64,000 nt of DNA from Umezawaea sp049997955 (GTDB lineage Bacteria > Actinomycetota > Actinomycetes > Mycobacteriales > Pseudonocardiaceae): contig JAEBDY010000005.1 of the NCBI GenBank assembly GCA_049997955.1, forward strand, positions 186,001-250,000. Direction: 5' to 3'. Positions 16,327 through 25,129 of this stretch are shown piece after piece. Made by a program: the position numbers and the translations under genes. The notes beneath the pieces are model-generated. The model was not told the origin of the DNA and did no database searches. It was given only the letters and a program-made list of their open reading frames with translations. Position 1 is the first letter of the stretch, and each line of letters begins with the position of its first letter.

Positions 16327-17469
16327 ATGTCCGCACGACCTCAGTTGTCCGCGGGGAGAACGACGTCGCGAAGAACGAGAAGAAGATTCATGCTCGCGAC
16401 CATGGCAGGCGTCGCGGTGCTCACCGCCGCGTGCGGCCAGGCCGCGAGCAAACCCATCGCCTCGACCGATACCAGTTCCACCATTTCCACCGGCACTTCC
16501 GAGAACTCGCCCGCGCCGTCCAGTGCGCCCCCCAGTTCGGCGAGCGCCTCGCCATCGGCGACGTCCAGCACTTCCCAGCCCGTGGTCAAGCCACCGGCGC
16601 CCCCGGTCCTGCCAGGCGGCGGCGGTTCAGTCGCGCCCGGAGCGGTGCCGTCGGCGGGCCAGGTCGGCTTCCGGGGCGATCCGGCTTCCCTCACCGTGAT
16701 CGACGGCTCCACCAAGGGGCCGGGCGGCACCACCTGGAATACGGGTGTGCTTCAGGTCACCGGCAATGACGTCACGCTGGACAAGGTTTTCGTGAAGGGC
16801 GGCGTCACCTTCCAGGGGAGCGGCACCCTCACCATCAAGAATTCGATCATCGAGGGCAACAGCAGCGCGCAGTCGGTCGTACTCGGAATGAAGGGCCACC
16901 TCGACATCCGGGATTCCACCATTCGGTGGAAGGCGGGTGAGGGTGGCCCGCAGGCGCAGTGGGGCAATGGCGCCATTCACGGCGACTCGACGATGACGGT
17001 CCTGCGGAACGACATCTCCGGCACGCCGGACGGAATCCAGAACGGACCCGGTCGGAGCACGATCGAGCAGAACTACATCCACGACCTGGCGAGGATCGGG
17101 TCATATCCGAACAACACTCACAACGACGGCATCCAGAGCTACGGCGGACCCGATCTGATCATCCGGTACAACCGGATCGACATCGAGGGTCCGGTTGGCG
17201 TCGCGTACGACGGCACGCACCAGAACGGCGCGGTCTTCGTGCAGCCGGGCGGCAGCGGTTCGCAGAACCTCCAGGTCGTCGGCAACTTCCTCGCGGGCGG
17301 CGGCTACATCATGCGGCTCGAAGGCCCGATGTCCGGCACCGTCGTGACGGAGAACAGGTTCGGCCCCACCACCGGTGGTTGGGGCGAGGTGCTCGTGGAG
17401 AAGGACGTCGGCATCGCCCAGTGGGCGGGCAACCTCACCGCGGGTGGCAAGCCGATCGACCAGCCTTGA
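16327..17469 (+). CDS. Right-handed parallel beta-helix lipoprotein
   Basis: 380 residues. The N-terminus (RRTRRRFMLATMAGVAVLTAACG) is a twin-arginine-like/lipoprotein signal with Cys at the end of the hydrophobic core, so the mature protein is probably lipid-anchored on the outer face. A Ser/Thr/Pro-rich linker (about residues 45-100) leads to a beta-helix with regular short repeats (NDVTLDKVFVKGG, TLTIKNSIIEGN, HLDIRDSTIRW, TIEQNYIHDLARI, LIIRYNRIDI). Such folds bind or cleave polysaccharides. ATG 16327 was chosen for the GGAAGG site; the open frame upstream is noncoding. It is convergent with the TolB-like gene. Enzyme activity is unproven and no catalytic residues are recognised. Confidence 0.78.
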   Translation: MSARPQLSAGRTTSRRTRRRFMLATMAGVAVLTAACGQAASKPIASTDTSSTISTGTSENSPAPSSAPPSSASASPSATSSTSQPVVKPPAPPVLPGGGGSVAPGAVPSAGQVGFRGDPASLTVIDGSTKGPGGTTWNTGVLQVTGNDVTLDKVFVKGGVTFQGSGTLTIKNSIIEGNSSAQSVVLGMKGHLDIRDSTIRWKAGEGGPQAQWGNGAIHGDSTMTVLRNDISGTPDGIQNGPGRSTIEQNYIHDLARIGSYPNNTHNDGIQSYGGPDLIIRYNRIDIEGPVGVAYDGTHQNGAVFVQPGGSGSQNLQVVGNFLAGGGYIMRLEGPMSGTVVTENRFGPTTGGWGEVLVEKDVGIAQWAGNLTAGGKPIDQP

Positions 17470-17484
17470 CGGGGCGTCCCCGTC
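17468..17484. terminator. Hairpin between convergent genes
   Basis: GACGGGG (17468-17474) and CCCCGTC (17478-17484) form a 7-bp stem with a CGT loop. It overlaps the beta-helix stop codon and lies 7 bp from the convergent TolB-like stop. A further CCCCGTC/GACGGGG pairing just downstream could form an alternative stem. It is probably a bidirectional terminator without a U-tract. Confidence 0.45.
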
Positions 17485-17490
17485 CTCGCC

Positions 17491-18444
17491 TCACGGCGGG
17501 GACGGGGACGACGCCGACGCGGCGAGCAGCACGGCGTCGCCGGTGCCGTCGGCGGCGGAGGCGTAGATCGCAGGCGCCTGGCCCTGCGGGACCTTCGCGT
17601 AGGCGAGGGTCGAACCGTCCAGCCACGCCGCCTGGTCGTCCAGGCCCTGGCTCCCGGGGATCGGCGTTTCCCCACCGGTGGCCAGGTCCAGCACCACCAG
17701 CTGCCACGCGCCCAGGGAGCCGCCGCGCTTCTTGTACGCCACACGGGTGCCGTCGGGCGACAGCGACGGGCACTCCGCGCCCGGCCGGACGGTCTCCATG
17801 GTCTTGGCGCGCAGGTCGCCCTTGACGAGCCAGTTCTGGTTGCCGGAGCCGAGCGTCGCGTAGAACGTGTTGTCGTCCTCGGCGACGGTGACACCCCAGT
17901 AGTTGACGTTCTCCCGCTGCTCGACCTCGCCCTCGATCGTCGAGGTGAAGTGCTCCAGCGATTCCACGACGGTCCCGTCGCGCAGGTCGACGTAGCCGGT
18001 GCGCGTGGAGAAGCCGCCCGGCACGGCGTACGAGTCGCCGACCACGAAGACGGTCCACGACACGATCTTCCCCGACGCGGAGACCCGCGCCCGGCTGGGC
18101 ACACCCGGAAGGCCGACCGTCTTCACCGTGGCACCGGAGGAGTCCAGGACCGCCACCTCGTAGGAGGGGCCGACGCCCGCCAGCCGCAGGCACACCGTGG
18201 TGCCGCCCGCCGTGTACACCCGTTGGCAGCGCAGCGATCCCGGAGTGCGGGTCCCGTCGGAGGCGAGCACGTCCACCCGGTTGCGCCCGTCGGTCTGGTC
18301 GACGAACCGCAGGCCGCTCGTGCTCTGCCCGCCTGCCGCGGCCGCCGACCCCCGCTTGTCGACCGTCCAGAACACGTACGCGACGCCGAGGAGCACCACC
18401 AGCACCAGGGCGAGGATCCCGGACACCGTCCGCCGTCGTGTCAC
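17491..18444 (-). CDS. Membrane-anchored TolB-like beta-propeller protein
   Basis: 317 residues. An N-terminal membrane anchor (ILALVLVVLLGVAYVFW, about 8-26) precedes a WD40/TolB-like propeller with repeated ...LSPDGTRVAYKKR...WQLVVLDLATGG...QAAWLDGSTLAYAKV blades. It starts at GTG 18444, overlapping the MFS stop (GTGA). It is the last gene of the operon GT2-GT4 fusion, AsnB, MFS, TolB-like, so it may be a periplasm-side accessory of polysaccharide export. No enzymatic motif is seen and its role is inferred only from position. Confidence 0.75.
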   Translation of the reverse strand: MTRRRTVSGILALVLVVLLGVAYVFWTVDKRGSAAAAGGQSTSGLRFVDQTDGRNRVDVLASDGTRTPGSLRCQRVYTAGGTTVCLRLAGVGPSYEVAVLDSSGATVKTVGLPGVPSRARVSASGKIVSWTVFVVGDSYAVPGGFSTRTGYVDLRDGTVVESLEHFTSTIEGEVEQRENVNYWGVTVAEDDNTFYATLGSGNQNWLVKGDLRAKTMETVRPGAECPSLSPDGTRVAYKKRGGSLGAWQLVVLDLATGGETPIPGSQGLDDQAAWLDGSTLAYAKVPQGQAPAIYASAADGTGDAVLLAASASSPSPP

Positions 18445-19664
18445 GACCCGACCTCCTCGCGGAGCATGACGACCCGCACCGCCACGAGCACCACGACCAG
18501 CGCGCCCACCCCGAGCGCGACCGACGTGGTGAAGCCGAGGTACTGCAGGGAGAAGCCGAACGCGATCGAGGAGACGAGCCGCGCCAGGGCCTGCCCGGTC
18601 TGGACGATCGACAGCCCGCTGGCCCGCAGCTCCTCGGGCACCATCGTGGCGCCGTGAGCCATGAGCACGCCGTCCGTGGCCGCGTAGAACAGGCCGTGGA
18701 GGCCGAGGGTGAGGATCACCAGCGCCCACCCGGTGATCGGGCCGAGCAGCAGGACGTACGCGGCGAGCAGCAGGACGTGGCCCGCGAAGAAGACGGTCCA
18801 GCGACCCACCCGGTCGGCGAACGCCCCGATCGGGGTGGCCGTGAGCAGGAAGACCAGCGCGGTGCCGACCGGCATGAGCGCCAGCCACGTGGGGTTCAGG
18901 CCCGAGACGCGCTGCAGCACCACGAACAGGAACGCGTCGGACATCGTGACCAGGCCGAGCAGGCCCGCGGCGACGGTCGTGCGGCGCAAGCCCGCGTGGC
19001 GCAGCAGGCCGAGGGACCGGCGGAACGACACCCGTTCGCTCGGGGCGTCGGACTTCGGCTGGCGCACGAAGAAGACCAGCACGATCAGACCGAGCAGGGC
19101 GAAGCAGAAGCTGATGACGAACATGGGCTCCGGGCTGGTCGTCAGCCACGCCAGCACCGCGAACGTCATGAGCGGACCGATCAGCGCGCCGATGGTGTCC
19201 ATCGTGCGGTGCACGCCGAACGCCACGCCGAGCGACTCCTTCGGCGTGGACAGCGAGATCATCGCGTCGCGCGGACTCGTGCGCAGCCCCTTGCCCGCCC
19301 GGTCGAGCGCGAGCACACCGCCGATGCCGAACGCGGACGCGCCGACCACCGGGAACGCCAGCTTGGTGGCCGCGGACAGCCCGTAGCCCGCGAGCGCCAC
19401 CGCCTTGTGCCGCCGCGTCTTGTCGGCCACGTACCCGCCCGCGAGGCGCAGGACCGCGGTGGCGCCGGTGTAGACGCCGTCCAGCAGACCGAACTGGAGG
19501 TAGCTCATCTGGAGGCTGAAGAGCAGGTACACGGGCATGAAAGCGGTGATCATCTCGGCGGAGACGTCGGTCAGCAGGCTGACCGTGCCGAGGGCGAAAA
19601 CGGTGCTGGGCACCCGCTTCCGCGGATCCGTGCCGCCCTTGGGGCGGCTGGTGGCGACGTACAC
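18441..19664 (-). CDS. MFS transporter
   Basis: 407-residue major facilitator with about 12 hydrophobic segments. The loop-2 motif GGYVADKTRRHKAVALAGY and the second-half counterpart PIGAFADRVGRWTVFFAG are clear. Its start is uncertain: GTG 19664, two bases after the AsnB stop, gives the normal N-terminus, but the ribosome site is weak, which suggests translational coupling. The substrate is unknown; sitting in the polysaccharide operon it may export a precursor or metabolite. An open frame upstream is the AsnB shadow. Confidence 0.82.
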   Translation of the reverse strand: MYVATSRPKGGTDPRKRVPSTVFALGTVSLLTDVSAEMITAFMPVYLLFSLQMSYLQFGLLDGVYTGATAVLRLAGGYVADKTRRHKAVALAGYGLSAATKLAFPVVGASAFGIGGVLALDRAGKGLRTSPRDAMISLSTPKESLGVAFGVHRTMDTIGALIGPLMTFAVLAWLTTSPEPMFVISFCFALLGLIVLVFFVRQPKSDAPSERVSFRRSLGLLRHAGLRRTTVAAGLLGLVTMSDAFLFVVLQRVSGLNPTWLALMPVGTALVFLLTATPIGAFADRVGRWTVFFAGHVLLLAAYVLLLGPITGWALVILTLGLHGLFYAATDGVLMAHGATMVPEELRASGLSIVQTGQALARLVSSIAFGFSLQYLGFTTSVALGVGALVVVLVAVRVVMLREEVGS

Positions 19665-19666
19665 GA

Positions 19667-21493
19667 CTAGTGCCTTGTCATCTCGCGGTGCCACACCTCT
19701 AGCGAGAGCAGCGTCCAGATCCTCGGCTGCTCGTTGCGGGCGCCGGTGGCGTGCCCGTCGAGCAGCTTGGCGACGACCGTGCGGTCCAGCGTCCCGCCGA
19801 CGAAGGACGACGGACCGGTCAGCAGGTCGTGGGCCATGTCCCGCAGGCCGTCGCGGAACCACGCGTCCAGCGGCACCTTGAAGCCCGACTTGGGGCGGTC
19901 GACCACGTCGGCGGGCAGGTGCTTGCGCGCGACCTCCTTGACGACCCACTTGGTCCTGCCGCCGCGCACCTTGACGTTGCTGGGCAGGCTGAACGCCAGC
20001 TCGGCCACGCGGTGGTCGAGGAACGGCGGCCGCAGCTCCAGCGACGCCGCCATCGACATGCGGTCGCCCCGCTCCAGGAGGTTGTCGGCGAGCCAGGTGT
20101 GCGAATCGGCGTAGAGCATCCGGCTCAGCGCGTCGCCGCCGCCGTTCTCGTACGGCGCGAGCACCGACCGGGTGGCCGGGCCGCCGAGCAGCGCGTCGCG
20201 CTCGGCCGTGGTGAACGGCGCGAACCAGCCGCGCATCCGCTCGGCGTAGCTCGGCTCGCCGAGCGCTCGCACGGCGACGCCGAGACGCGCCCTGCTCGCG
20301 GGCAGCGCGCCTTCGAGCCTGCGCAGGGCGGCGCCGGGCAGCGCGCCCGCCAGCTTGGTCGCCCTGGCGAAGCGGTACTTGGGGTAGCCGCCGAACAGCT
20401 CGTCGCTGCCCTCGCCGGACAGCACGACCTTGACGTCGCGGCGGGCCAGTTCGGCGAGCCGGAAGACGGCCACGTCGGCGGGCTCGGACAGGGGGGCGTC
20501 GCGGTGCCAGCTCAGCTTCGCCCAGCTGTCGCGGAAGTCGTCGGCGGTCACCACGACCTCGTGGTGCTCGCTGCCGACGATCCCGGCGACCTTGCGCGCC
20601 CACGCCGTCTCGTCCACGCGCTCGTCGCCGAAGCCCGCGGAGAACGTGTGCAGGCCCGCTCCGTCGCGCTCGCGGGCGACCAGGGCGGTGATGAGGCTGC
20701 TGTCCACGCCACCGGAGAGGTAGGCGCCCACGGGCACGTCGGCGACGAGCGCCTCGCGGACGGACGTGGTGAGCGCGTCGTCCACGAGGCGGACGGCTTC
20801 CTCCGGCGTGACGTCGAGGACGTCCGGCGCGGTCGGCAGCTCCCAGTACGGCTCGGTCCTGACCCCGCCGTCCGCGGTGACCACGAGGTGGTGGCCCTGC
20901 GGCACCTTGCGCACGCCCTTGACGAGCGTGAAGGGCGCGGGCACCGACCGGTGCGCGAGGTAGTCGTGCAGGCTCGCCGTGTCGACCTCGCGCGACCTGA
21001 TGACCGGGAACAGCGCCTTGATCTCGGAGGCGAACGCGAAGACCTCGGCGTCCGCGTAGTAGTACAGCGGCAGGACGCCCAGCCGGTCGCGCAGCAGGTG
21101 CGTCTCACCGGTCGACGAGTCGTGCAGCGCGTAGGCGAACTGGCCGCGCAGCTTGGCGACGCCCTTCGGCCCGTGCTCCTCGTAGAGCGCCAGCAGCACC
21201 TCGGTGTCGCCCTTGGTGCGGAACGGGTACGACAGCTCGGAGCGCAGTTCCCGGTAGTTCAGGATCTCGCCGTTGAACGTGATGTGCGTGTGGCCGCTGG
21301 CGCCCGCCATCGGCTGCGGTGACCCGGCGAGGTCGATGATCGACAGCCGGGTGTGCGCGAAGCCGACCGAGCCCTCGGACCAGAACCCGCTGTCGTCGGG
21401 GCCCCGGTGGTGCAGCCGCTTCGCCATCTCCGCCAGCAGTTCGGCCTCGACCGGCGCGCCGTCGAACCGGCGGACGCCCGCTACTCCGCACAC
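19667..21493 (-). CDS. asnB: Asparagine synthetase (glutamine-hydrolysing) family amidotransferase
   Basis: 608 residues. It begins M-C-G-V-A-G, so Cys2 becomes the N-terminal nucleophile of the class II glutaminase domain (about residues 1-200; HRGPDDSGFW, FNGEILNYRELR). The synthetase domain carries the PP-loop SGGVDSSL that binds ATP. GTG 21493 is fixed by the required Cys2. It overlaps the GT2-GT4 fusion gene by 13 bp. In polysaccharide loci such enzymes often amidate sugar uronic acids rather than make asparagine. With the UDP-sugar dehydrogenase at 26.5 kb in the same locus, uronamide formation is a reasonable inference. Confidence 0.9.
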   Translation of the reverse strand: MCGVAGVRRFDGAPVEAELLAEMAKRLHHRGPDDSGFWSEGSVGFAHTRLSIIDLAGSPQPMAGASGHTHITFNGEILNYRELRSELSYPFRTKGDTEVLLALYEEHGPKGVAKLRGQFAYALHDSSTGETHLLRDRLGVLPLYYYADAEVFAFASEIKALFPVIRSREVDTASLHDYLAHRSVPAPFTLVKGVRKVPQGHHLVVTADGGVRTEPYWELPTAPDVLDVTPEEAVRLVDDALTTSVREALVADVPVGAYLSGGVDSSLITALVARERDGAGLHTFSAGFGDERVDETAWARKVAGIVGSEHHEVVVTADDFRDSWAKLSWHRDAPLSEPADVAVFRLAELARRDVKVVLSGEGSDELFGGYPKYRFARATKLAGALPGAALRRLEGALPASRARLGVAVRALGEPSYAERMRGWFAPFTTAERDALLGGPATRSVLAPYENGGGDALSRMLYADSHTWLADNLLERGDRMSMAASLELRPPFLDHRVAELAFSLPSNVKVRGGRTKWVVKEVARKHLPADVVDRPKSGFKVPLDAWFRDGLRDMAHDLLTGPSSFVGGTLDRTVVAKLLDGHATGARNEQPRIWTLLSLEVWHREMTRH

Positions 21494-23538
21494 GGCTCGC
21501 CCCCGGTGTTCTCGGCCAACGCCATCAGTTCCAGCGCGCGGGAGTCCCACGACGCGGTGAGGACCGACGCGCGCCGCTCCTCGGGGGTCTTCGGACCGCC
21601 GTCGGCGAGGGTCTGCCGGATCAGCTCGATGAACGCCGTGTGGTCCGGTGCGACCCGGATGACGTCGGTGTAGCGGGCCACCTCGGGGAAGTCCGTGCTG
21701 ACCACGGCGAGCCCCAGCGCCAGGTACTCCTTCATCTTGATGGGGTTCGCGTGCTTGATCCAGTCGTTGTCCAGCCACGGCATCAGCGCGACGTCGAAGC
21801 CGGAGCCGTAGGCGGGGATCCGGGAGTAGGACCGGAAGTCCAGCCAGTGCACGTTCCGGTACTTCTCGTACCGCTCCATCGAGCAGGTCGCGTCGCCGAT
21901 CAGGACGAGCGAGGCGTTCGGGAACTCGACGGCGACGCGCTCCAGCAGGTCGAAGTCGACCAGGTAGTCGTCGAGGCTGCCGAAGAAGCCGATGCGCGGG
22001 CCGGGGATGGAAGCGAGGTCCGCGGGCAGCTCGTCGGTCCGCCGGAAGTGCTCGACGTCGACGCCGTGGTCGAGGAAGTGGGCGCGGTCGCCGGTGAGGC
22101 CGCTCTCCTCCTCCTGAAGCGCACGGCTGACGTAGAGCACGCGGTCCGAATTGGACAGCAGCGAGTCCTCCAGCGCCCGGATGGTCGACTGGTCCGACTC
22201 GGGGAACGCCGAATGCCGGTCCGAGCGGTTGAACAGGAGCTTGCGCCGCTTCATCGGCTCGACCACGTCCCACGCCGTCGGGATGGTCGCGACGACCACG
22301 GGCGTGCCCATCCGCAGGGCGAGGCACACGGCCCGCACCTGGGCCCGCACGAGGACGGAGTTCAGCTTGCGCAGCCACGGCTTCCCGTAGAACGGGAGCG
22401 GCAGCGGGGTCATGACGTGGAAGCCGGGCGTGTCCGCCAGCGGGCGGCGCACCAGCTTCGCGACGCTGCGGGCCTTGCGCAGGATTCGGCGCAGGAACTG
22501 CGTGCTCCGGCCGGGCAGCGGCATCCGCAGGCCGATGCTGTTCACCAGCAGCACCTTGCGGTGCTCGGCGACCCGGCGCAGCAGCTGGAAGTCGGAGTGC
22601 GCCTGGTTGTGGTACCACCAGTCCTGCGCGGAGAAGCAGAGGTAGCTCGGCCCCTCGTCCGCGATGGTCGCCCTCGGCGTCTCGGCGGGCCATTCCGACA
22701 TCGTGAGCAATCCTCGCAGTGCTGTGCGGTGGCGGTCGTCCCGCGAGCGGAGGCCTTCGTTGAGCGCCACGGCCAGCCACATGAGCGACGCGGCGACGCG
22801 CCCGTGGCGTTCGCGGTGCATCCGCACGCGGTTGGCGGTGAGCATCGACCACAGCCGCGCGGAGGACTGGGACTCGCCGCCGATGTGCTCGGCCACGGCC
22901 CTCGGCTCGTACCGCACGGAGAAGCCCGCTCGGCCCGCGCGGAGCATGTACTCGGTCTCCTCGGAGTACAGGAAGTAGCGCTCGTCCAGCGGCCCGAGCG
23001 CGTCGACGACCTCGCGCGAGATCAGCCAGGCCGCGCCGGTCGCCCAGTCGACCACGTGCGGCCGCTCGTAGCTCTTCGGGTCGACGACGGTCTCGCCCAG
23101 CGCCGGGACCCGACCCGCGCGCCCGCCGCCGAGGACCGCCTCGCCCAGCGCGCGCAGCACGGTCGGCTCGCGGCGCAGCGAGTGGTGCAGCGCGCCGTCC
23201 GGGCCGACCAGGCGGGGGACCGCGATGTCGGCGCCCGTCGCGCGCAGCGCCTCGACGGTTCCGGGGCGCAGGCGGATGTCGGCGTTGAGCACCAGCACGT
23301 CGTGGCCCTCGGCCGCCGCGATGCCCAGGTTCACGCCCGCCGCGAAGCCCGAGTTGACCGGGTTGCGGACGATCACCGCGTCGGGTGCGGCCTCTTCGAC
23401 CAGCGAGGTGGTCCGATCGGTGGACGCGTTGTCCACCACGACCACGCGGACGTCATCGGGGAGCGAGGCCAGGCATCCGCTGATCACCTTTTCGCTCTGG
23501 TAAGTGACGATGACCACCGCGACAGGTGACCGGTCCAC
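21481..23538 (-). CDS. Fused GT2-GT4 bifunctional glycosyltransferase
   Basis: 685 residues. The N-terminal half (about 1-290) is GT2: VAVVIVTYQSEKVI, VVVVDNASTDRT, LVLNADIRL (DxD) and FLYSEETEYMLRAGRAGF. The C-terminal half (about 300-685) is GT-B/GT4-like: SYLCFSAQDWWYHNQ, a Rossmann-like LLVNSIGLRMP start, RIGFFGSLDDYLVDF, and a donor-site region NPIKMKEYLALGLAVVSTDFPE with the conserved Glu. Two transferases in one chain suggest two successive sugar additions. It starts at GTG 23538 and heads the leftward operon, divergent from a separate GT4. Confidence 0.85.
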   Translation of the reverse strand: MDRSPVAVVIVTYQSEKVISGCLASLPDDVRVVVVDNASTDRTTSLVEEAAPDAVIVRNPVNSGFAAGVNLGIAAAEGHDVLVLNADIRLRPGTVEALRATGADIAVPRLVGPDGALHHSLRREPTVLRALGEAVLGGGRAGRVPALGETVVDPKSYERPHVVDWATGAAWLISREVVDALGPLDERYFLYSEETEYMLRAGRAGFSVRYEPRAVAEHIGGESQSSARLWSMLTANRVRMHRERHGRVAASLMWLAVALNEGLRSRDDRHRTALRGLLTMSEWPAETPRATIADEGPSYLCFSAQDWWYHNQAHSDFQLLRRVAEHRKVLLVNSIGLRMPLPGRSTQFLRRILRKARSVAKLVRRPLADTPGFHVMTPLPLPFYGKPWLRKLNSVLVRAQVRAVCLALRMGTPVVVATIPTAWDVVEPMKRRKLLFNRSDRHSAFPESDQSTIRALEDSLLSNSDRVLYVSRALQEEESGLTGDRAHFLDHGVDVEHFRRTDELPADLASIPGPRIGFFGSLDDYLVDFDLLERVAVEFPNASLVLIGDATCSMERYEKYRNVHWLDFRSYSRIPAYGSGFDVALMPWLDNDWIKHANPIKMKEYLALGLAVVSTDFPEVARYTDVIRVAPDHTAFIELIRQTLADGGPKTPEERRASVLTASWDSRALELMALAENTGGEPCAE

Positions 23539-23688
23539 CGCATCTCCTAGCCGAAGTCCCAGGTTGTGCTTCCGCCCGCTACATCGAGCGCGCCGGGATC
23601 TCCGTTACGAACACGACTGAGGTGTAACCGATTCGACGTCCGGAGCGAGAACACAGCGTCGACGTTGTTCGTGAGGAAGAGGATCCCG

Positions 23689-25065
23689 GTGTCGCATTCG
23701 CCGCACGTGCTCATCATCGTGCAGAACCTGCCGGTCCCGCTGGACCGGAGGGTGTGGCTGGAATGCCGAGCGCTCATCGCGGCCGGTTACCAGGTGTCGG
23801 TGATCTGCCCGAAGGGACCCGGTGATCCCGCCTACCAGGTGCTCGACGGGGTGCACATCCACAAGTACGCACCGCCACCGCAGGCGGACGGCGCGGTGGG
23901 CTACGCGTGGGAGTTCCTGTACTGCTGGGTGCGCACGGCGTTGCTGAGCGTGAAGGTGCGGCGCAGGCAGCGGTTCCACGTCGTGCAGGCGTGCAACCCG
24001 CCGGACACCTACTGGGCGCTCGCGCTGCTGTGGCGGCTGGGCGGGGTCAGGTTCGTCTTCGACCACCACGACCTCAACCCCGAGGTCTTCCTCTCCCGCT
24101 TCGGGGAGCCGAAGGGCGTGGCTGCCAAGGCGCAGCTGCGGATCCTGCGCTGGCTGGAGCGCCGCACGTTCCGCACCGCGCAGCGGGTCATCTCGACGAA
24201 CACGTCGTACCAGCGCATCGCCTGGGAGCGCGGTGACGTGCCGGAGGAACGCACGACGGTGGTCCGCTCGGGCCCGGACACCACGGTCATGCGGCCGGTG
24301 GAGGGCGATCCCGCGCTGCTCCGGGGCGGCAAGCACCTGGTTGCCTACCTCGGCATCATGGGCCCGCAGGACGGCGTCGACGGCGTGTTGGAGATCGCCA
24401 AGCGGGTCGTGCTGGACAAGGGCCGCACGGACGTCCGGTTCGCCCTGCTCGGCTTCGGCGACTGCCTCGAGGACCTCAAGGGGCAGAGCACCGCGATGGG
24501 GCTGGACGACTACGTCGAGTTCACCGGGCGGGTCGGGCCGGAGCAGATCACCCGCTACCTGTCGACCGCGTCGGCCGGACTCGGGCCGGACCCGCTGAAC
24601 CCGCTCAACGACGTGTCGACGATGAACAAGACGATGGAGTACATGGCGTACGCCGTGCCCGTGGTCGCCTACCGTCTCACCGAGACGGTCGTGTCGGCCG
24701 CCGACTGCGCCGTGTACGTGGAGCCGGGTGACGTCGACGGGTTCGCCGACGCGCTGGTCGACCTGCTGGACGACTCGGAAAAGCGAGCATCCCTCGGTGT
24801 TTCCGGTCGGCGGCGGTGCGAGCAGGTGCTGGACTGGCGTCCCCAGGCCGAGAACTACGTCGGCGTGTACGACGAGCTGCTCGGTTTCCCCTCGAAGGGG
24901 CCGTTCCCCGAGGGCGCGCCCTCGGCGGGTGGAACGCTGACCGACAAGTGGGGCAACAGGATGATCGACCTCGACGACGACGCCGCGCTGCGCGCGTTCG
25001 CCGCCGACCGGAGGTCGGGTCTCGGCGCCGGACGCGACGACTCGTCCGAACGGGGGAACGGCTAA
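23689..25065 (+). CDS. Glycosyltransferase family 4
   Basis: 458-residue GT-B enzyme. It opens HVLIIVQNLPVPLDRRVWLEC, a common start in actinomycete exopolysaccharide GT4 proteins. It has FDHHDLNPEVF in the acceptor domain and a donor-domain region with LVAYLGIMGPQDGVDGVLE and MNKTMEYMAYAVPVVAYRLTET carrying the conserved Glu residues. GTG 23689 has AGAGGA just upstream; GTG 23671 would add six residues. The last 60 residues (after LLGFPSKG) are acidic and low-complexity. It is divergent from the GT2-GT4 gene across a 150-bp gap that must hold both promoters. Confidence 0.88.
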   Translation: MSHSPHVLIIVQNLPVPLDRRVWLECRALIAAGYQVSVICPKGPGDPAYQVLDGVHIHKYAPPPQADGAVGYAWEFLYCWVRTALLSVKVRRRQRFHVVQACNPPDTYWALALLWRLGGVRFVFDHHDLNPEVFLSRFGEPKGVAAKAQLRILRWLERRTFRTAQRVISTNTSYQRIAWERGDVPEERTTVVRSGPDTTVMRPVEGDPALLRGGKHLVAYLGIMGPQDGVDGVLEIAKRVVLDKGRTDVRFALLGFGDCLEDLKGQSTAMGLDDYVEFTGRVGPEQITRYLSTASAGLGPDPLNPLNDVSTMNKTMEYMAYAVPVVAYRLTETVVSAADCAVYVEPGDVDGFADALVDLLDDSEKRASLGVSGRRRCEQVLDWRPQAENYVGVYDELLGFPSKGPFPEGAPSAGGTLTDKWGNRMIDLDDDAALRAFAADRRSGLGAGRDDSSERGNG

Positions 25066-25129
25066 CGCCGGTCGAACCCCCGGCGATGTCGGGAGCGGGT
25101 CGGGGTCGGTAAGCGCCAGGAGGCACCAC

